A stretch of 45,464 nt of DNA from positions 1 through 45,464 of the forward strand of contig NZ_WIPH01000019.1 in the NCBI RefSeq assembly GCF_009547075.1. Direction: 5' to 3'. Position numbers and translations under genes: made by a program. This document shows, piece by piece, positions 27,301 to 34,414 of the stretch. The notes beneath the pieces were generated by a model. It was not told the origin of the DNA, searched no databases, and saw only the letters and a list, made by a program, of their open reading frames with translations. Source of the stretch: Gluconobacter aidae (lineage in GTDB: Bacteria > Pseudomonadota > Alphaproteobacteria > Acetobacterales > Acetobacteraceae). Numbering within the stretch: the stretch's first letter is position 1; each line of letters opens with the position of its first letter.

Positions 27301-28303
27301 CCGCAATCTTCGTTCTCGCACGCCCAGCGTGCCTTGCCAGGGCTACAAGTTCGGAAAGGCCTGTCAGCTTGGCCACCGCCAGCCCCAACTCCGAGGGGTT
27401 GCCCACCTGAAGATGGGGCAGCAGCCCTGGCATGGTGGTCCCGAGATTGAACGCGATCGGATCGAGGCCAAGATCCGCCGCATTGGGCCCGATCTCTTCC
27501 AGCTTGCCGTTCGTCTTTCGTGACTGCATTCGACGGATCGGCGGAAGGCGGGTCCCATCCTCCCGTTCGAAGGTTAGCTCAACCCAAGTATCCGCTGGGA
27601 CAGTTTTAGCTGATGCCGCAGGCGTCCAGTGCTGGGCGCTCGGCAGGGGAGTCACCGCGCTGATCTTGTGCTGCGACGCCTCTTCAGTAGTCCCGCGATC
27701 GATCTCGCAGTCGAATTCGGCTTCGCCGCTTTCGGGCAGGCGTTGAGGCCGAAGCAGCTTACCGGTGAGACACCAGATCACCGAATTCATCAAGCTTGTC
27801 TTGCCCGACCCGTTCCAACCTTCAAATACCGTGATGGGGCTGTTCGGTTCGAACACGAAATCCGTGCTCGGCTCGTCTGCGGACCCGTAGGCATGGAGCC
27901 CTGCGAACCTATGTGCGACGATCTTCGCCAGCCTAAGAACTCGGCGCTCCCGATCTGCGGAAGCGGAAGGAGGCGGCACTTGGACTGGGGTAGCGTTGAT
28001 GCTGGCTATGATCGCTTCGCAGTCAGGCGTCATTACATTGCGAGCCCACTTGGAGCGCGCGCCGCGATACCAGGACAGCACGCCTCGAGCGGCATCGCTA
28101 CCGAGCACCAGCCGGTGGCCCTCATCTGTGGCGATCGGACGTCCGGAAACCAGCTCAGCAAGAAGCAGGTCAGTAGTGAGCAAGTGAAGTGCGCGAACGG
28201 GAGTCACGCCTGACAAATCTGCATCCGAATCAGTCAATTGTGCGCCCCCTAATCCTTGGGTCAGTGTAGTCTCCGGTTGACTCCGCATCATCTGCGAACT
28301 CAA
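24314..28303 (-). CDS. Rad50/SMC-like ATPase with tandem S24 (LexA)-like C-terminal domains
   Basis: A 1329-residue ATPase. After a ~125-residue N-terminal extension comes Walker A (WNGSGKTS, 163-170), a long helical region with a zinc-hook-like CAVC (506-509), and Walker B (SLMILDDPQD, 831-840) preceded by a poorly conserved signature segment. From about 1108 the sequence resembles LexA/S24 peptidases twice. The first copy (YVRRDTMGFTIPAGSIAIV) has Thr1117 and Arg1154 where the Ser and Lys should be, 37 residues apart as in LexA. The second (VREESAVPRVMPGQIILGG) keeps Ser1232 and Lys1274. The start is TTG at 28303; ATG 28291 is an alternative. It lies 33 nt after the nuclease gene in one operon. 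The ATPase assignment is firm; the peptidase-like reading rests on pattern only. Confidence 0.75.
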   Translation of the reverse strand: MSSQMMRSQPETTLTQGLGGAQLTDSDADLSGVTPVRALHLLTTDLLLAELVSGRPIATDEGHRLVLGSDAARGVLSWYRGARSKWARNVMTPDCEAIIASINATPVQVPPPSASADRERRVLRLAKIVAHRFAGLHAYGSADEPSTDFVFEPNSPITVFEGWNGSGKTSLMNSVIWCLTGKLLRPQRLPESGEAEFDCEIDRGTTEEASQHKISAVTPLPSAQHWTPAASAKTVPADTWVELTFEREDGTRLPPIRRMQSRKTNGKLEEIGPNAADLGLDPIAFNLGTTMPGLLPHLQVGNPSELGLAVAKLTGLSELVALARHAGRARTKIAGDITKERTTELERIETDYRQHRSDLEQRISEFSEMAPATALPAITDELAAFIALGQHFENLKASGLAHARDVLGDTFDASEESQRQSLEQCIAPALEQVRRLSQLPSMERLVALKLEADARQEVDDLIDRMFEEATALEELSANPVLERRTQLYARVTDWMREHGKPHDDHCAVCRHSLSGVVDAETGGLVADHLRQVAEDSEILSKTVAQWAEAWTGKLARDLPDTLRRDLQKDLPESPSAILRTAWLDDLFSTEGFTGVLRSLRSKVEALTDKAMADLPSFTEPVQRVLPSRVGVHAAKLSKTLNRLIRALAFVDWMTAHRAELAAALEEVRGKADGGDGRATGLRSQLLRLDAIVKGVAPISAAIDLSKRINTAQTAHKRKLKAIEDCGTAAAALDEIIPIGDLATAQVEGLQARLHDRAEFWRNAIYQNATTLSPKPHRTGMTPQGAIAIQVGREGVHAPAQHVSNASALRASLMGFYLAFREHVLRTDGGLSLMILDDPQDLLDYDNRARLARALDQLAADGAQVLATTYDRSFGRILVAEARGTNRVEHRAVHPVHASRSTLETSLAIEDLDRKRNEFLSNPDSAAHAQDYANQARIFLEARLGDLFDDPAYPAFSAPTDAPTLMPLMGRLRSLVTARSNELFRSPILSRFCDDPALADGAEPRRVLNQAHHRDANALSYIDVQNVDADLKRLRSAVERVHEEFRRYRWREPLQEALLDNVVPLAVVTAPAFNVPIVQDIAAFSRHVPSGGSQDGSLEMLSSQWFDDKSLFYVRRDTMGFTIPAGSIAIVEATPSSPADHELVIGRRGTQAFARRLLRPRNGEGYSLAAEAIDPRGGRPTLAFENHELDLHRVVGALFVQAPPPAGREEAFLLEGHPALGRVEIAYRVREESAVPRVMPGQIILGGAVLTPDQLDAMEGEMVAVTLEDGDSILKRIGAPLSRSLPYLRQFETIGGLGASVVLATERVEGAPDLPVMINARLVLGVVYAS

Positions 28304-28336
28304 TCGGGCATCGCCATGAGCCGTTGTTGCCAGCGC

Positions 28337-29491
28337 TTACTCTTGGCCAAACAAGTTGGCTTGCGGCGGCACGTCCTTTTCGACCTCTTCCGTCATTGCA
28401 TGGGCGGAGGCGGTGGCCGTAACGGGGTCCGCCTTCCAAGCATTCGCGAAGCGCTCGCGATCAACATTTGCATAGTCGAGGAGCGCACCGAGCATTGACT
28501 TGGTGTGGACGCTGAGGCCGTCGAACGTCGGCAGTGCGACGTGATAGCTTGCCATCTCCAGCTCCCGCCCGGTCATGAAAAGCTGATCCGACTTCAGAAG
28601 GCGGACGGCTTGATCTGCGACAATCTCAGCCGGGATTTGGTCCAAGTCACGCTTCAGCCCCGCCTCAACTGCGGTCGCAGTGCCGCGACCGCCGGGGGCG
28701 TATTTCTCGACTAGCGCCATCGCCAAGCGAAGCGTTTGCTGACCATTATCGTCGCCTAAGGCTCCGAGCCGCACGGCCCGTAGGATCAGGTCGCGCCTTT
28801 CGTCAATTGTTCGGAACGCTGCACCCACGCTAACATAATCGAGGCTCTGGCAGACAATAGCCCCGGCGAGATATGCTAGGCGGCCAGCCGAGCGAGCGGC
28901 CTGTGAATCTGGATGGTATGCAACGGCGGTTGTCGCTAACCGTGAGAAACCTTCCAGAGCTCTGACAGCCGATGGAGCGCCAAATCCCTCGGAGAGCGCC
29001 GACAGGATGTCTAAGCGCGCATCCTGTAGGTTCTTGTTTCGGAAGCTCTTATCGACCGCCTGCAATTCGGCGATCAGTTGCTCATCACTCCTTCGGTCCG
29101 GGTAGAGAACGGACTGACTATTCTGAATGCGCTGAATGTCCGTGCCGTCGATCAGCTGCAGATTGAGCTTTTCCGCCACAGAACGCAGGCTTTTCCGCTT
29201 GTCGGTCGTTGCAACATAAGCCCCGTCAACATCGAGCGCATCGGCTAGTCCGCTCGTCCAAAAGATGCGCTCAACAGCCTTCGGGCGTTGCTTGTATTTG
29301 ATGTCGCAAATCTGCACCCGGCGAGAAGTTCCCGTGGGACGTTCATACAACCAAAGGTCGACGTCGGTGAGATCTTCGTCCGCAAATCGAAATGGGACAC
29401 CGCGAATGACGAAGAAACCAGCGCGCAGGAAGTAGGCGCGCAGCACCTCTTCCAACACGGCCCCCTTGGGCGTTTGTACCTTGTCGCTCAT
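28337..29491 (-). CDS. PD-(D/E)XK nuclease-like protein
   Basis: A 384-residue protein. Its first 100 residues fit a restriction-endonuclease-like fold: Glu14/Glu15 (GAVLEEVLRAYF), Asp45 (LTDVDLW) and Asp63-x-Lys65 (CDIKYK), then YVATTDKRKSLRSVAEKL. The rest is helical, with no motif I recognise. The ATG at 29491 overlaps the stop of the upstream gene (TGATG), so translation is coupled; an in-frame GTG lies one codon earlier. Together with the ATPase it forms a candidate nuclease effector/sensor pair. Whether it cuts host, invading or no DNA cannot be told from sequence. Confidence 0.68.
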   Translation of the reverse strand: MSDKVQTPKGAVLEEVLRAYFLRAGFFVIRGVPFRFADEDLTDVDLWLYERPTGTSRRVQICDIKYKQRPKAVERIFWTSGLADALDVDGAYVATTDKRKSLRSVAEKLNLQLIDGTDIQRIQNSQSVLYPDRRSDEQLIAELQAVDKSFRNKNLQDARLDILSALSEGFGAPSAVRALEGFSRLATTAVAYHPDSQAARSAGRLAYLAGAIVCQSLDYVSVGAAFRTIDERRDLILRAVRLGALGDDNGQQTLRLAMALVEKYAPGGRGTATAVEAGLKRDLDQIPAEIVADQAVRLLKSDQLFMTGRELEMASYHVALPTFDGLSVHTKSMLGALLDYANVDRERFANAWKADPVTATASAHAMTEEVEKDVPPQANLFGQE

Positions 29492-30762
29492 CACAGCACA
29501 CGCCCGCCGCGAACGGCCTCTAGCACATCCCTTGTCGCCCGCTTGCTCAACGGGGATTGGCTCTTGCGAACCGAGGTGCGGCTTTCTTCGGGACCGATGT
29601 ATCCCGCCATCGGCGCGCTGGGCAGATCCGCGAGAGATTGGGCATAGGCGTTGCCTTGGGTGAGCACCTGCAACGCGAGCTCGCCTACCTCCCTCTTGAG
29701 CAGTCGCAGATAGTACCGATTGGCGTAGTTCGCGTCCCGCCTGAGCTTTACGACGCCGTTGACCTCAAGAACCCGATAGTCCTGTCCGATGGAGGTCGTT
29801 GGGCCGACGTCGCGGCCAGAAATCAGCTTGTTCACGAGAGCAGGCAGCTGGGTGATCCGGCCTTGGGAGGATGAGCGAGAAAGCATGCCATAGGTGAGCG
29901 CCGCCACCAGCGATTTCGCCATGTCGAAGCAATCATCCACCATGGGGTCGACAAATTTGTGAAAGGCGGCGGGTGCGGTGACATAGACGTGGCTGCCCTG
30001 TTCGTTCGTGACCTCGTTGAGGTCATAGACGGCTGCCGCAACCAGCTTCTCAAAGAGCGGCTTCGACAAAACGTGCTCAACGTGCTGGACACTCAGACAT
30101 CCGCTCTTGGATAGCTGCTCGGCGATCTCGCTGACCAAGCGCTGTTCAGCATCGTTCAGCGAGGCCAGCACTTTCTGGGTTTTAACGACGGACGAGCGGC
30201 GGAACAGGTTGCCGTTGAACAACAGCCGATCGTTGCCATCACCTTCTTTATCGACAAACCCAATACCCTCGGCACGGTCGAGGAAGTCGCCGGCCTGAGC
30301 ATTGGTGAGCTTGTGGGTATCGCCAATCCGTTGGGAGACATCGGAGCGTCGGATTGGCGCTTCCGAGGCGATTTCCGCCAACGTGATCGACGCTTCTTCG
30401 TAGGTGCTCGGCTCCGCCTCGTTGTAGATATCGGTAGCATGACCGAGCGAGCCGCGCGTGGTGACGCCCAAGATCGAGATGTCCTTGGTGGACTGATCGA
30501 TCAGGCGCTTGCGTTCAAGCACCTGGAGGAGCCCGTTCAACTCCAGCCGGGGGTCGAGCCCAGATGCGACGGCGATAGCGCGCGCCTCGACCTTGGTGAC
30601 GGTAGCCTGATTTGTTTGGCCGAGCTTCGTTAGTAGCGTCGCGGCCTTTGCCGCTTCGTTGATAGCAGGAAACTCCGCTGGCCCGTTCACGTCCAGAACG
30701 AGCTTGCGGCCGTGGTGGATCACCCAGGCGCCCTTGAGTTCCTTTTCGCTCGCCGTAGTCAT
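29491..30762 (-). CDS. Winged-helix-like first component of the three-gene ATPase operon
   Basis: A 423-residue protein, family not recognised. Several helical stretches look like winged helices: VEARAIAVASGLDPRLEL with LLQVLERKRLIDQ (about 58-90), and IASEAPIRRSDVSQRIGD with DFLDRAEGIGFVD (about 130-175). The C-terminal part is rich in Arg and Tyr (DANYANRYYLRLLKREVG). The start at 30762 has GGGGA just upstream; an in-frame TTG at 30813 adds 17 residues but has no better signal. It is the first gene of the operon and likely supplies DNA binding, regulation or a bridging subunit. That role is an inference. Confidence 0.55.
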   Translation of the reverse strand: MTTASEKELKGAWVIHHGRKLVLDVNGPAEFPAINEAAKAATLLTKLGQTNQATVTKVEARAIAVASGLDPRLELNGLLQVLERKRLIDQSTKDISILGVTTRGSLGHATDIYNEAEPSTYEEASITLAEIASEAPIRRSDVSQRIGDTHKLTNAQAGDFLDRAEGIGFVDKEGDGNDRLLFNGNLFRRSSVVKTQKVLASLNDAEQRLVSEIAEQLSKSGCLSVQHVEHVLSKPLFEKLVAAAVYDLNEVTNEQGSHVYVTAPAAFHKFVDPMVDDCFDMAKSLVAALTYGMLSRSSSQGRITQLPALVNKLISGRDVGPTTSIGQDYRVLEVNGVVKLRRDANYANRYYLRLLKREVGELALQVLTQGNAYAQSLADLPSAPMAGYIGPEESRTSVRKSQSPLSKRATRDVLEAVRGGRVL

Positions 30763-31082
30763 AGATTCCCCGCGTGTCTGGCTGGTAAGCAGCCATGGCG
30801 GAGGGCTGACCAACTTGCTTGCCCTAAAAGTAGCGCATACCGCCGGCGTGATCCAGCGTGCCCGCCCTTATTGGGCGCGTTGCCATCGGGTGGGTTTGCG
30901 CGATGGGAATGGCAGGTTTCAGCACGAGCGGTCGTTCACGCCCCGGCCGCTGAAGGTCCTGAGTTGGTCGGTAGCTGTCATGAACGTGAACACTGCGAAT
31001 GGCGGCTTTCGGTCATCCCTTCCCAATAACCGACATCCCGCTTTCCCCCCAAAGCTGACAAGCTTCTCCTCACCAGCACCAG
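30763..31082. other. Gene-free segment upstream of the three-gene ATPase operon
   Basis: This gap must hold the promoter of the minus-strand operon, though no clear -35/-10 pair was recognised. CGCCC-TTATT-GGGCG near 30868-30882 is a short perfect hairpin. AATGGCGGCTTTCGGTCATC (30998-31017) resembles, in inverted orientation, the motif at 24093-24113 beyond the far end of the operon. The + strand ORFs here are shadows without ribosome binding sites. Confidence 0.45.
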
Positions 31083-31931
31083 TCAAAACCTGGAGAGCAG
31101 GATATTCCCCCGACTGCGGGAACGGCGCTCATACCCACAGCGCCGCAGAACCGGAAAGACGTCCTGGGCCCACCGCCCATGCTCGCTGTCTTCCATGATG
31201 AGATGATCGGGCCATAACGCTGCCGGCGCCTCGCGAAAAAACGGCAGTAACGCCCGGTCTTCGTAGCCCTCGATGTCAATTTTCAGAACATGCACGGCTG
31301 TCACATCGCAGGACTGCAGAATGTCCAGAAGCGGACGGATCCGCACCGCAGCACCGTGTCCCGCACCAATCCTGCCGCCGCCAAAATCCCTGTTCACCTG
31401 CACGAGCTGACCAGAGCCCTCCTGATCGCCCACCGCGACACGCAAGAGATCGGCCTGCATCCCGTTCAGTCTCATATTGGTCGTCAGACGCTCGAACAGC
31501 ACCGGGTTCGGCTCGATGGCGATGACACGGGCCTCTCTCTGGGCAGCATAGAGCGAGAAGAACCCCATATTCGCGCCAACATCCACGAACGTCCCGCCTT
31601 TCGGTAGATGACGACGTAGCCATTTCAGCTCGCGATAATTGTAGCACACGCCATTGACCGCCGATTTTGCATCTGTCTGGTTATCCTGCGGGTGAAACCG
31701 CACCTTCAGCCCGAACAGGGTCGCATCGACAGGACCTGAGGAGCAGTCTCGTTTGAACCGTTCCATGAACGGCCGACGCAAACGGCTGTACCCCAAGGGC
31801 GTGTTGAAGAAGATTTTCCGGATCTTCTTCTGCACGTCCGTCAGCGGATAGGACCCAAAAGGAAGCGCACGCACAGGAGAGTGTCCGTCCAGCACAACGT
31901 GCTCAGAAGACGGGTCTGAGTGTTCTGACAT
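31083..31931 (-). CDS. FkbM-family SAM-dependent methyltransferase
   Basis: A 282-residue methyltransferase. The AdoMet loop VDVGANMGFF (about 116-125) is followed by the acidic residue of IAIEPNP (about Glu140), and KIDIEGYED further on is the usual FkbM signature. Substrates in this family are often sugars or secondary metabolites; nothing nearby identifies one. The start at 31931 gives the natural length; an in-frame TTG at 31961 is less likely. A small helical protein gene lies upstream in the same direction, 91 nt away. Confidence 0.8.
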   Translation of the reverse strand: MSEHSDPSSEHVVLDGHSPVRALPFGSYPLTDVQKKIRKIFFNTPLGYSRLRRPFMERFKRDCSSGPVDATLFGLKVRFHPQDNQTDAKSAVNGVCYNYRELKWLRRHLPKGGTFVDVGANMGFFSLYAAQREARVIAIEPNPVLFERLTTNMRLNGMQADLLRVAVGDQEGSGQLVQVNRDFGGGRIGAGHGAAVRIRPLLDILQSCDVTAVHVLKIDIEGYEDRALLPFFREAPAALWPDHLIMEDSEHGRWAQDVFPVLRRCGYERRSRSRGNILLSRF

Positions 31932-32022
31932 AAGAGATGATGACCGTATGGAAGGGAACAACAGGGCTTCGACGAAGCCAGACGACAGGGTCAGGACGGA
32001 CTGTGTCCGATGGACCGCTCCG

Positions 32023-32265
32023 TCACAGCTTCCCGACCTCGCGACAAAGTTGGAGCAGGCTGCCCATCCGCTGTTGCAGCACGGCCCCGAGCACCATCAC
32101 ACCCTCCAGCAGGCGTGCGCCTTCCGTATCCGCCCGCAGACTCTCCAACCGCCCTTTGAGCAGCGCATGCTCGATCTCGATCAGACGCAGGACATCGTGC
32201 AGGCCGGCATGCAGGTCCTCAAGACCGGCTGGACGGGGTGGTGGCAGCAGTGGATCTTCAGGCAT
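32023..32265 (-). CDS. Small helical protein (80 aa)
   Basis: An 80-residue ORF predicted to be almost wholly alpha-helical (LHDVLRLIEIEHALLKGRLE; VLQQRMGSLLQLCREVGKL), with a proline-rich start. GGGA lies about 6 nt before the ATG. Two longer + strand ORFs overlap it (31937-32452 and 31948-32412), but their Arg/Ser/Gln-rich translations look like shadows. It is divergent from the S24-type repressor and may be under its control. Function unknown. Confidence 0.5.
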   Translation of the reverse strand: MPEDPLLPPPRPAGLEDLHAGLHDVLRLIEIEHALLKGRLESLRADTEGARLLEGVMVLGAVLQQRMGSLLQLCREVGKL

Positions 32266-32380
32266 GACAATCCCTTGGACAAAAATGTCGGTTTCATGCG
32301 AGGATCTGACGATGACGAGTCACGGGCCACGCAACATTTCGATGCCAAGAGATACGGTTTTCCGACTTACATATCAAGCG

Positions 32381-32393
32381 GAATATCGTATTC
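32381..32393. promoter_or_regulatory. Candidate operator upstream of the repressor gene
   Basis: GAATA-TCG-TATTC is a perfect 5-bp inverted repeat with a 3-bp spacer, between the divergent helical-protein and repressor genes. ATACGG (32352-32357) lies nearby, and related ATACGG/CCGTAT sequences recur just downstream of the repressor gene. This suggests an autoregulatory site but no footprint-like array is evident. Confidence 0.4.
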
Positions 32394-32456
32394 ATGCCTC
32401 ATTTCCGAATGAGGACCCTCTGCGTGCCCCGACATTCCAGGCGAAAGCGTAAACTC

Positions 32457-33095
32457 ATGGACGACCAGATCCGCGTGATGCGCGAGCGCGGCGAGCGCCT
32501 CCGCGAAGCGGCCCAGAGTATTGGCATCACCCATGCCGCCAAGGCAGCGGGCGTGCCGTATACGACCCTGAGGGATTACATGAATGGCGGGGAGATGAAA
32601 TTCTCCGCCCTTGCGTCACTGGCCCGGGTTTGCGGCGTGTCCCTGGACTGGATCGCTTTTGGCACGGCTGGCGGCTCACCTTCCGGGGTGACAGCGGTCC
32701 AGACCACCTCGACGCGTCAGATCGTCGTGCCCTGGTATGATCATCATGAAGATGGCCTGCGGATTGGTCGTGACTGGTTGCAGAGCGTCATTCCCCGGGA
32801 CCTCACGTCCCTCTGCCTCATCAGCAATGCAGGGGATGCGATGGAGTCGACGTTGTCCTCAGGCGATCTGGTCATCGTAGATCGAAGCATCACGACCGTG
32901 ACGGGCAGCGCGCTCTATGCCCTGGAGAGCGCTGGCGCCGTCCTGATCCGTCGCCTTGATCCCAAACTCGGTGGCGGGGTCCGGGTGATTGCTGACAATC
33001 ACCGCTATCCGCCCCAGGACGTCGAGGCTGATCGTCTGGACTGCTTCAAACTGCTCGGCGAAGTGGTCTGGATCGGCGGCGTGCCTCATCCCTGA
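32457..33095 (+). CDS. HTH/S24-type repressor lacking the catalytic dyad
   Basis: A 212-residue phage-repressor-like regulator. Residues 10-66 form a helix-turn-helix (THAAKAAGVPYTTLRDYMNG, then LASLARVCGVSLDWIAFG). Residues 90-210 match the S24/LexA dimerisation-peptidase fold. The catalytic Ser is Ala128 (GDAMESTL) and the catalytic Lys is Arg165 (LIRRLD). Their 37-residue separation equals that of Ser119 and Lys156 in LexA, so the alignment is credible. Self-cleavage after DNA damage is therefore not expected. ATG 32457 was chosen because the domain starts there; the frame is open upstream to 32394. It probably represses its own gene and neighbouring promoters. Confidence 0.78.
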   Translation: MDDQIRVMRERGERLREAAQSIGITHAAKAAGVPYTTLRDYMNGGEMKFSALASLARVCGVSLDWIAFGTAGGSPSGVTAVQTTSTRQIVVPWYDHHEDGLRIGRDWLQSVIPRDLTSLCLISNAGDAMESTLSSGDLVIVDRSITTVTGSALYALESAGAVLIRRLDPKLGGGVRVIADNHRYPPQDVEADRLDCFKLLGEVVWIGGVPHP

Positions 33096-33104
33096 GGTAT
33101 TCTT

Positions 33105-33152
33105 GATATACGGGAACCTGTTTTTACAAATGGGCGTATATCCGTATTGACG
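33105..33152 (+). promoter_or_regulatory. Candidate operator/promoter after the repressor gene
   Basis: GATATACGGG (33105-33114) and CGTATATCCGTATTGACG (33135-33152) share ATACGG/CCGTAT elements in opposite orientation with each other and with the sites before the repressor gene. TTGACG (33147-33152) could be a -35 element, but the -10 is weak. This is the likely control region for the small membrane-protein genes that follow. Confidence 0.35.
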
Positions 33153-33241
33153 ATGCGCGGGAAATCGTAGATCATCAGGTTCGTTAAGTTCATCGTGTGT
33201 GCAGGGCTGTCCTGCCACACAGGAACCTCAAGGAGCTGGCG

Positions 33242-33307
33242 ATGATGTCTTTATCCCGTTGTGTCTTCCGGTCTGGCCCCTGTTCCTGCCTTTCAGGGGG
33301 CGCCTGA
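33242..33307 (+). CDS. Cysteine-containing leader peptide (21 aa)
   Basis: A 21-codon ORF (MMSLSRCVFRSGPCSCLSGGA) with AAGGAG (33230-33235) 6 nt upstream, one of the best ribosome binding sites in the window. Its stop codon is one base before the ATG of the next gene, and the next gene's AGGGGG site lies within its last codons, so downstream translation should depend on ribosomes finishing it. Three Cys in 21 residues could sense cysteine supply, or the ORF may serve only for coupling. Confidence 0.5.
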   Translation: MMSLSRCVFRSGPCSCLSGGA

Positions 33308-33308
33308 C

Positions 33309-33485
33309 ATGGTCGTCTCCATCCTCCTTGTCCTGATCGTTCTTCTCCTGCTGGTGCTGGCGCTCGGATCGTCGGTCAGGCTGTTCGCCTGGCTCAAGGC
33401 CCGCGACATTCTGCCGCCTGCGGCTCTGATGCTGGGCACGGCATTGGTGATCCGGGTCGTCTTCCACGCCCACTGGGGGAGATAA
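33309..33485 (+). CDS. Small membrane protein (58 aa)
   Basis: A 58-residue protein with one strongly hydrophobic helix near the N-terminus (VVSILLVLIVLLLLVLALG) and a second, weaker one (PPAALMLGTALVIRVVF). AGGGGG (33295-33300) lies 8 nt before the ATG; this start was preferred over a GTG at 33261 in the same frame. It is coupled to the upstream leader peptide and followed after 6 nt by another small membrane protein gene. Function unknown. Confidence 0.55.
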   Translation: MVVSILLVLIVLLLLVLALGSSVRLFAWLKARDILPPAALMLGTALVIRVVFHAHWGR

Positions 33486-33491
33486 GCGCTC

Positions 33492-33788
33492 ATGACGTCT
33501 TCAACAGACGGTCTGTACAGCGAGGCGACCGAAGCAAAACGCGCGGCCCGTCTGGCTGCCTATCTCGAAGAATATGGTGCTGAGGAAGACGAGACACGGC
33601 TTCTGCTGAGATATGTCTCGTGGTTCGGAGCGGGTGCCTGTCTTTTGTGCGGCATCGCCCTGGCTCTGCCCTGGCATCCGCTCTTTGCGTTCGTTCTGGG
33701 CATGAGCTGTTGGACGGCTCCGCGTGAACCGTTTCTGCGAAAACTGAAAGCCGCTAAAGACCGCCGCCACCTTCGCGGGCTGGACTGA
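33492..33788 (+). CDS. Small membrane protein (98 aa)
   Basis: A 98-residue hypothetical with a charged N-terminal helix (EATEAKRAARLAAYLEEYG), two hydrophobic segments (about 44-60 and 64-76) and a basic tail (KLKAAKDRRHLRGLD). GGGGAG (33476-33481) lies 10 nt before the start. It forms a short operon with the leader peptide and the 58-residue protein. No family recognised. Confidence 0.55.
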   Translation: MTSSTDGLYSEATEAKRAARLAAYLEEYGAEEDETRLLLRYVSWFGAGACLLCGIALALPWHPLFAFVLGMSCWTAPREPFLRKLKAAKDRRHLRGLD

Positions 33789-33806
33789 GACAGTCCGTTC
33801 GTTTTT
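33782..33806 (+). terminator. Rho-independent terminator candidate
   Basis: GGACTG (33782-33787) and CAGTCC (33791-33796) form a 6-bp stem with a 3-nt loop that includes the stop codon of the preceding gene, followed by GTTCG and five T (33802-33806). The short stem and loop make it moderate, but its position at the operon end fits. Confidence 0.45.
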
Positions 33807-33877
33807 CGGCAGGTCGCCCGCTTTTTTCCAATTGTCCCGTCATCGACTGTTTTTGCAAAAACAGCAAAGGATCCCGC

Positions 33878-34276
33878 ATGTCTGCACGTCTTCTCAGAAC
33901 CCTGGCCGTCACTCTGTCTCTTACGGGGCTAATCGCCCTGACAGGCTGTGCCTCGGAAGGAAACGAAACACTCAAAAACGAGACCAGTGCCTCCATTGAC
34001 CAGAAGATCCATGATGGCGTGACCACCAAGGACCAGATCCGGGCCCTGTTCGGAGATCCGCGCGAGAGCACGTTCACCGACAGCGGCCATGAACAGTGGC
34101 GCTATGCGTTCACCAATGCCTCGTCTGACGCCGCAAACTTCATTCCGCTTTATGGCGATCTGCATCAGGGCACCCATGGCACGGAAAAGACTCTGACCGT
34201 GATCTTCAATGGCGATGTCGTCTGGCACCACACCATGAATGCCTCCGCCGTCAAAACCGGCAGCGGGTTGTTCTGA
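33878..34276 (+). CDS. BamE/SmpA-OmlA-like lipoprotein
   Basis: A 132-residue predicted lipoprotein. The signal peptide ends in the lipobox LTGC with Cys24 as lipidation site. The mature part resembles the SmpA/OmlA (BamE) domain: KIHDGVTTKDQIRALFGDP, then a Trp/Tyr-rich strand region (EQWRYAF) and a conserved C-terminal strand (LTVIFNGDVVWHHTM). AAAGGA (33866-33871) lies 6 nt upstream. Accessory copies of this domain occur outside the Bam complex, so a role in outer-membrane assembly is not certain. It stands alone between two terminator-like hairpins. Confidence 0.7.
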   Translation: MSARLLRTLAVTLSLTGLIALTGCASEGNETLKNETSASIDQKIHDGVTTKDQIRALFGDPRESTFTDSGHEQWRYAFTNASSDAANFIPLYGDLHQGTHGTEKTLTVIFNGDVVWHHTMNASAVKTGSGLF

Positions 34277-34294
34277 GGCTACATAAGAGAGAGC

Positions 34295-34322
34295 CCCCCT
34301 CTGCTGTTGAAAGCAGAGGGGG
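34295..34322. terminator. Strong hairpin between convergent genes
   Basis: An 11-bp perfect stem (34295-34305 with 34312-34322) and a 6-nt loop, between the end of the lipoprotein gene and the end of a minus-strand operon. There is no T tract on the + side; the minus side continues into a CT-rich run. It may end transcription from both directions. Confidence 0.5.
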
Positions 34323-34414
34323 TAGCCCAGGCCGCTGAAGAACTGGATGCATCGTCCGGGTCTGAGGACATTTTCAAACCTTCCCAAGTCATCGTCGACG
34401 CCTCCGCTGGTCAC

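Noticed and set aside
31937-32452. Two overlapping + strand ORFs opposite the 80-residue helical protein
   Set aside because: Arg/Ser/Gln-rich translations without ribosome binding sites; the minus-strand ORF has a better start and a helical composition.
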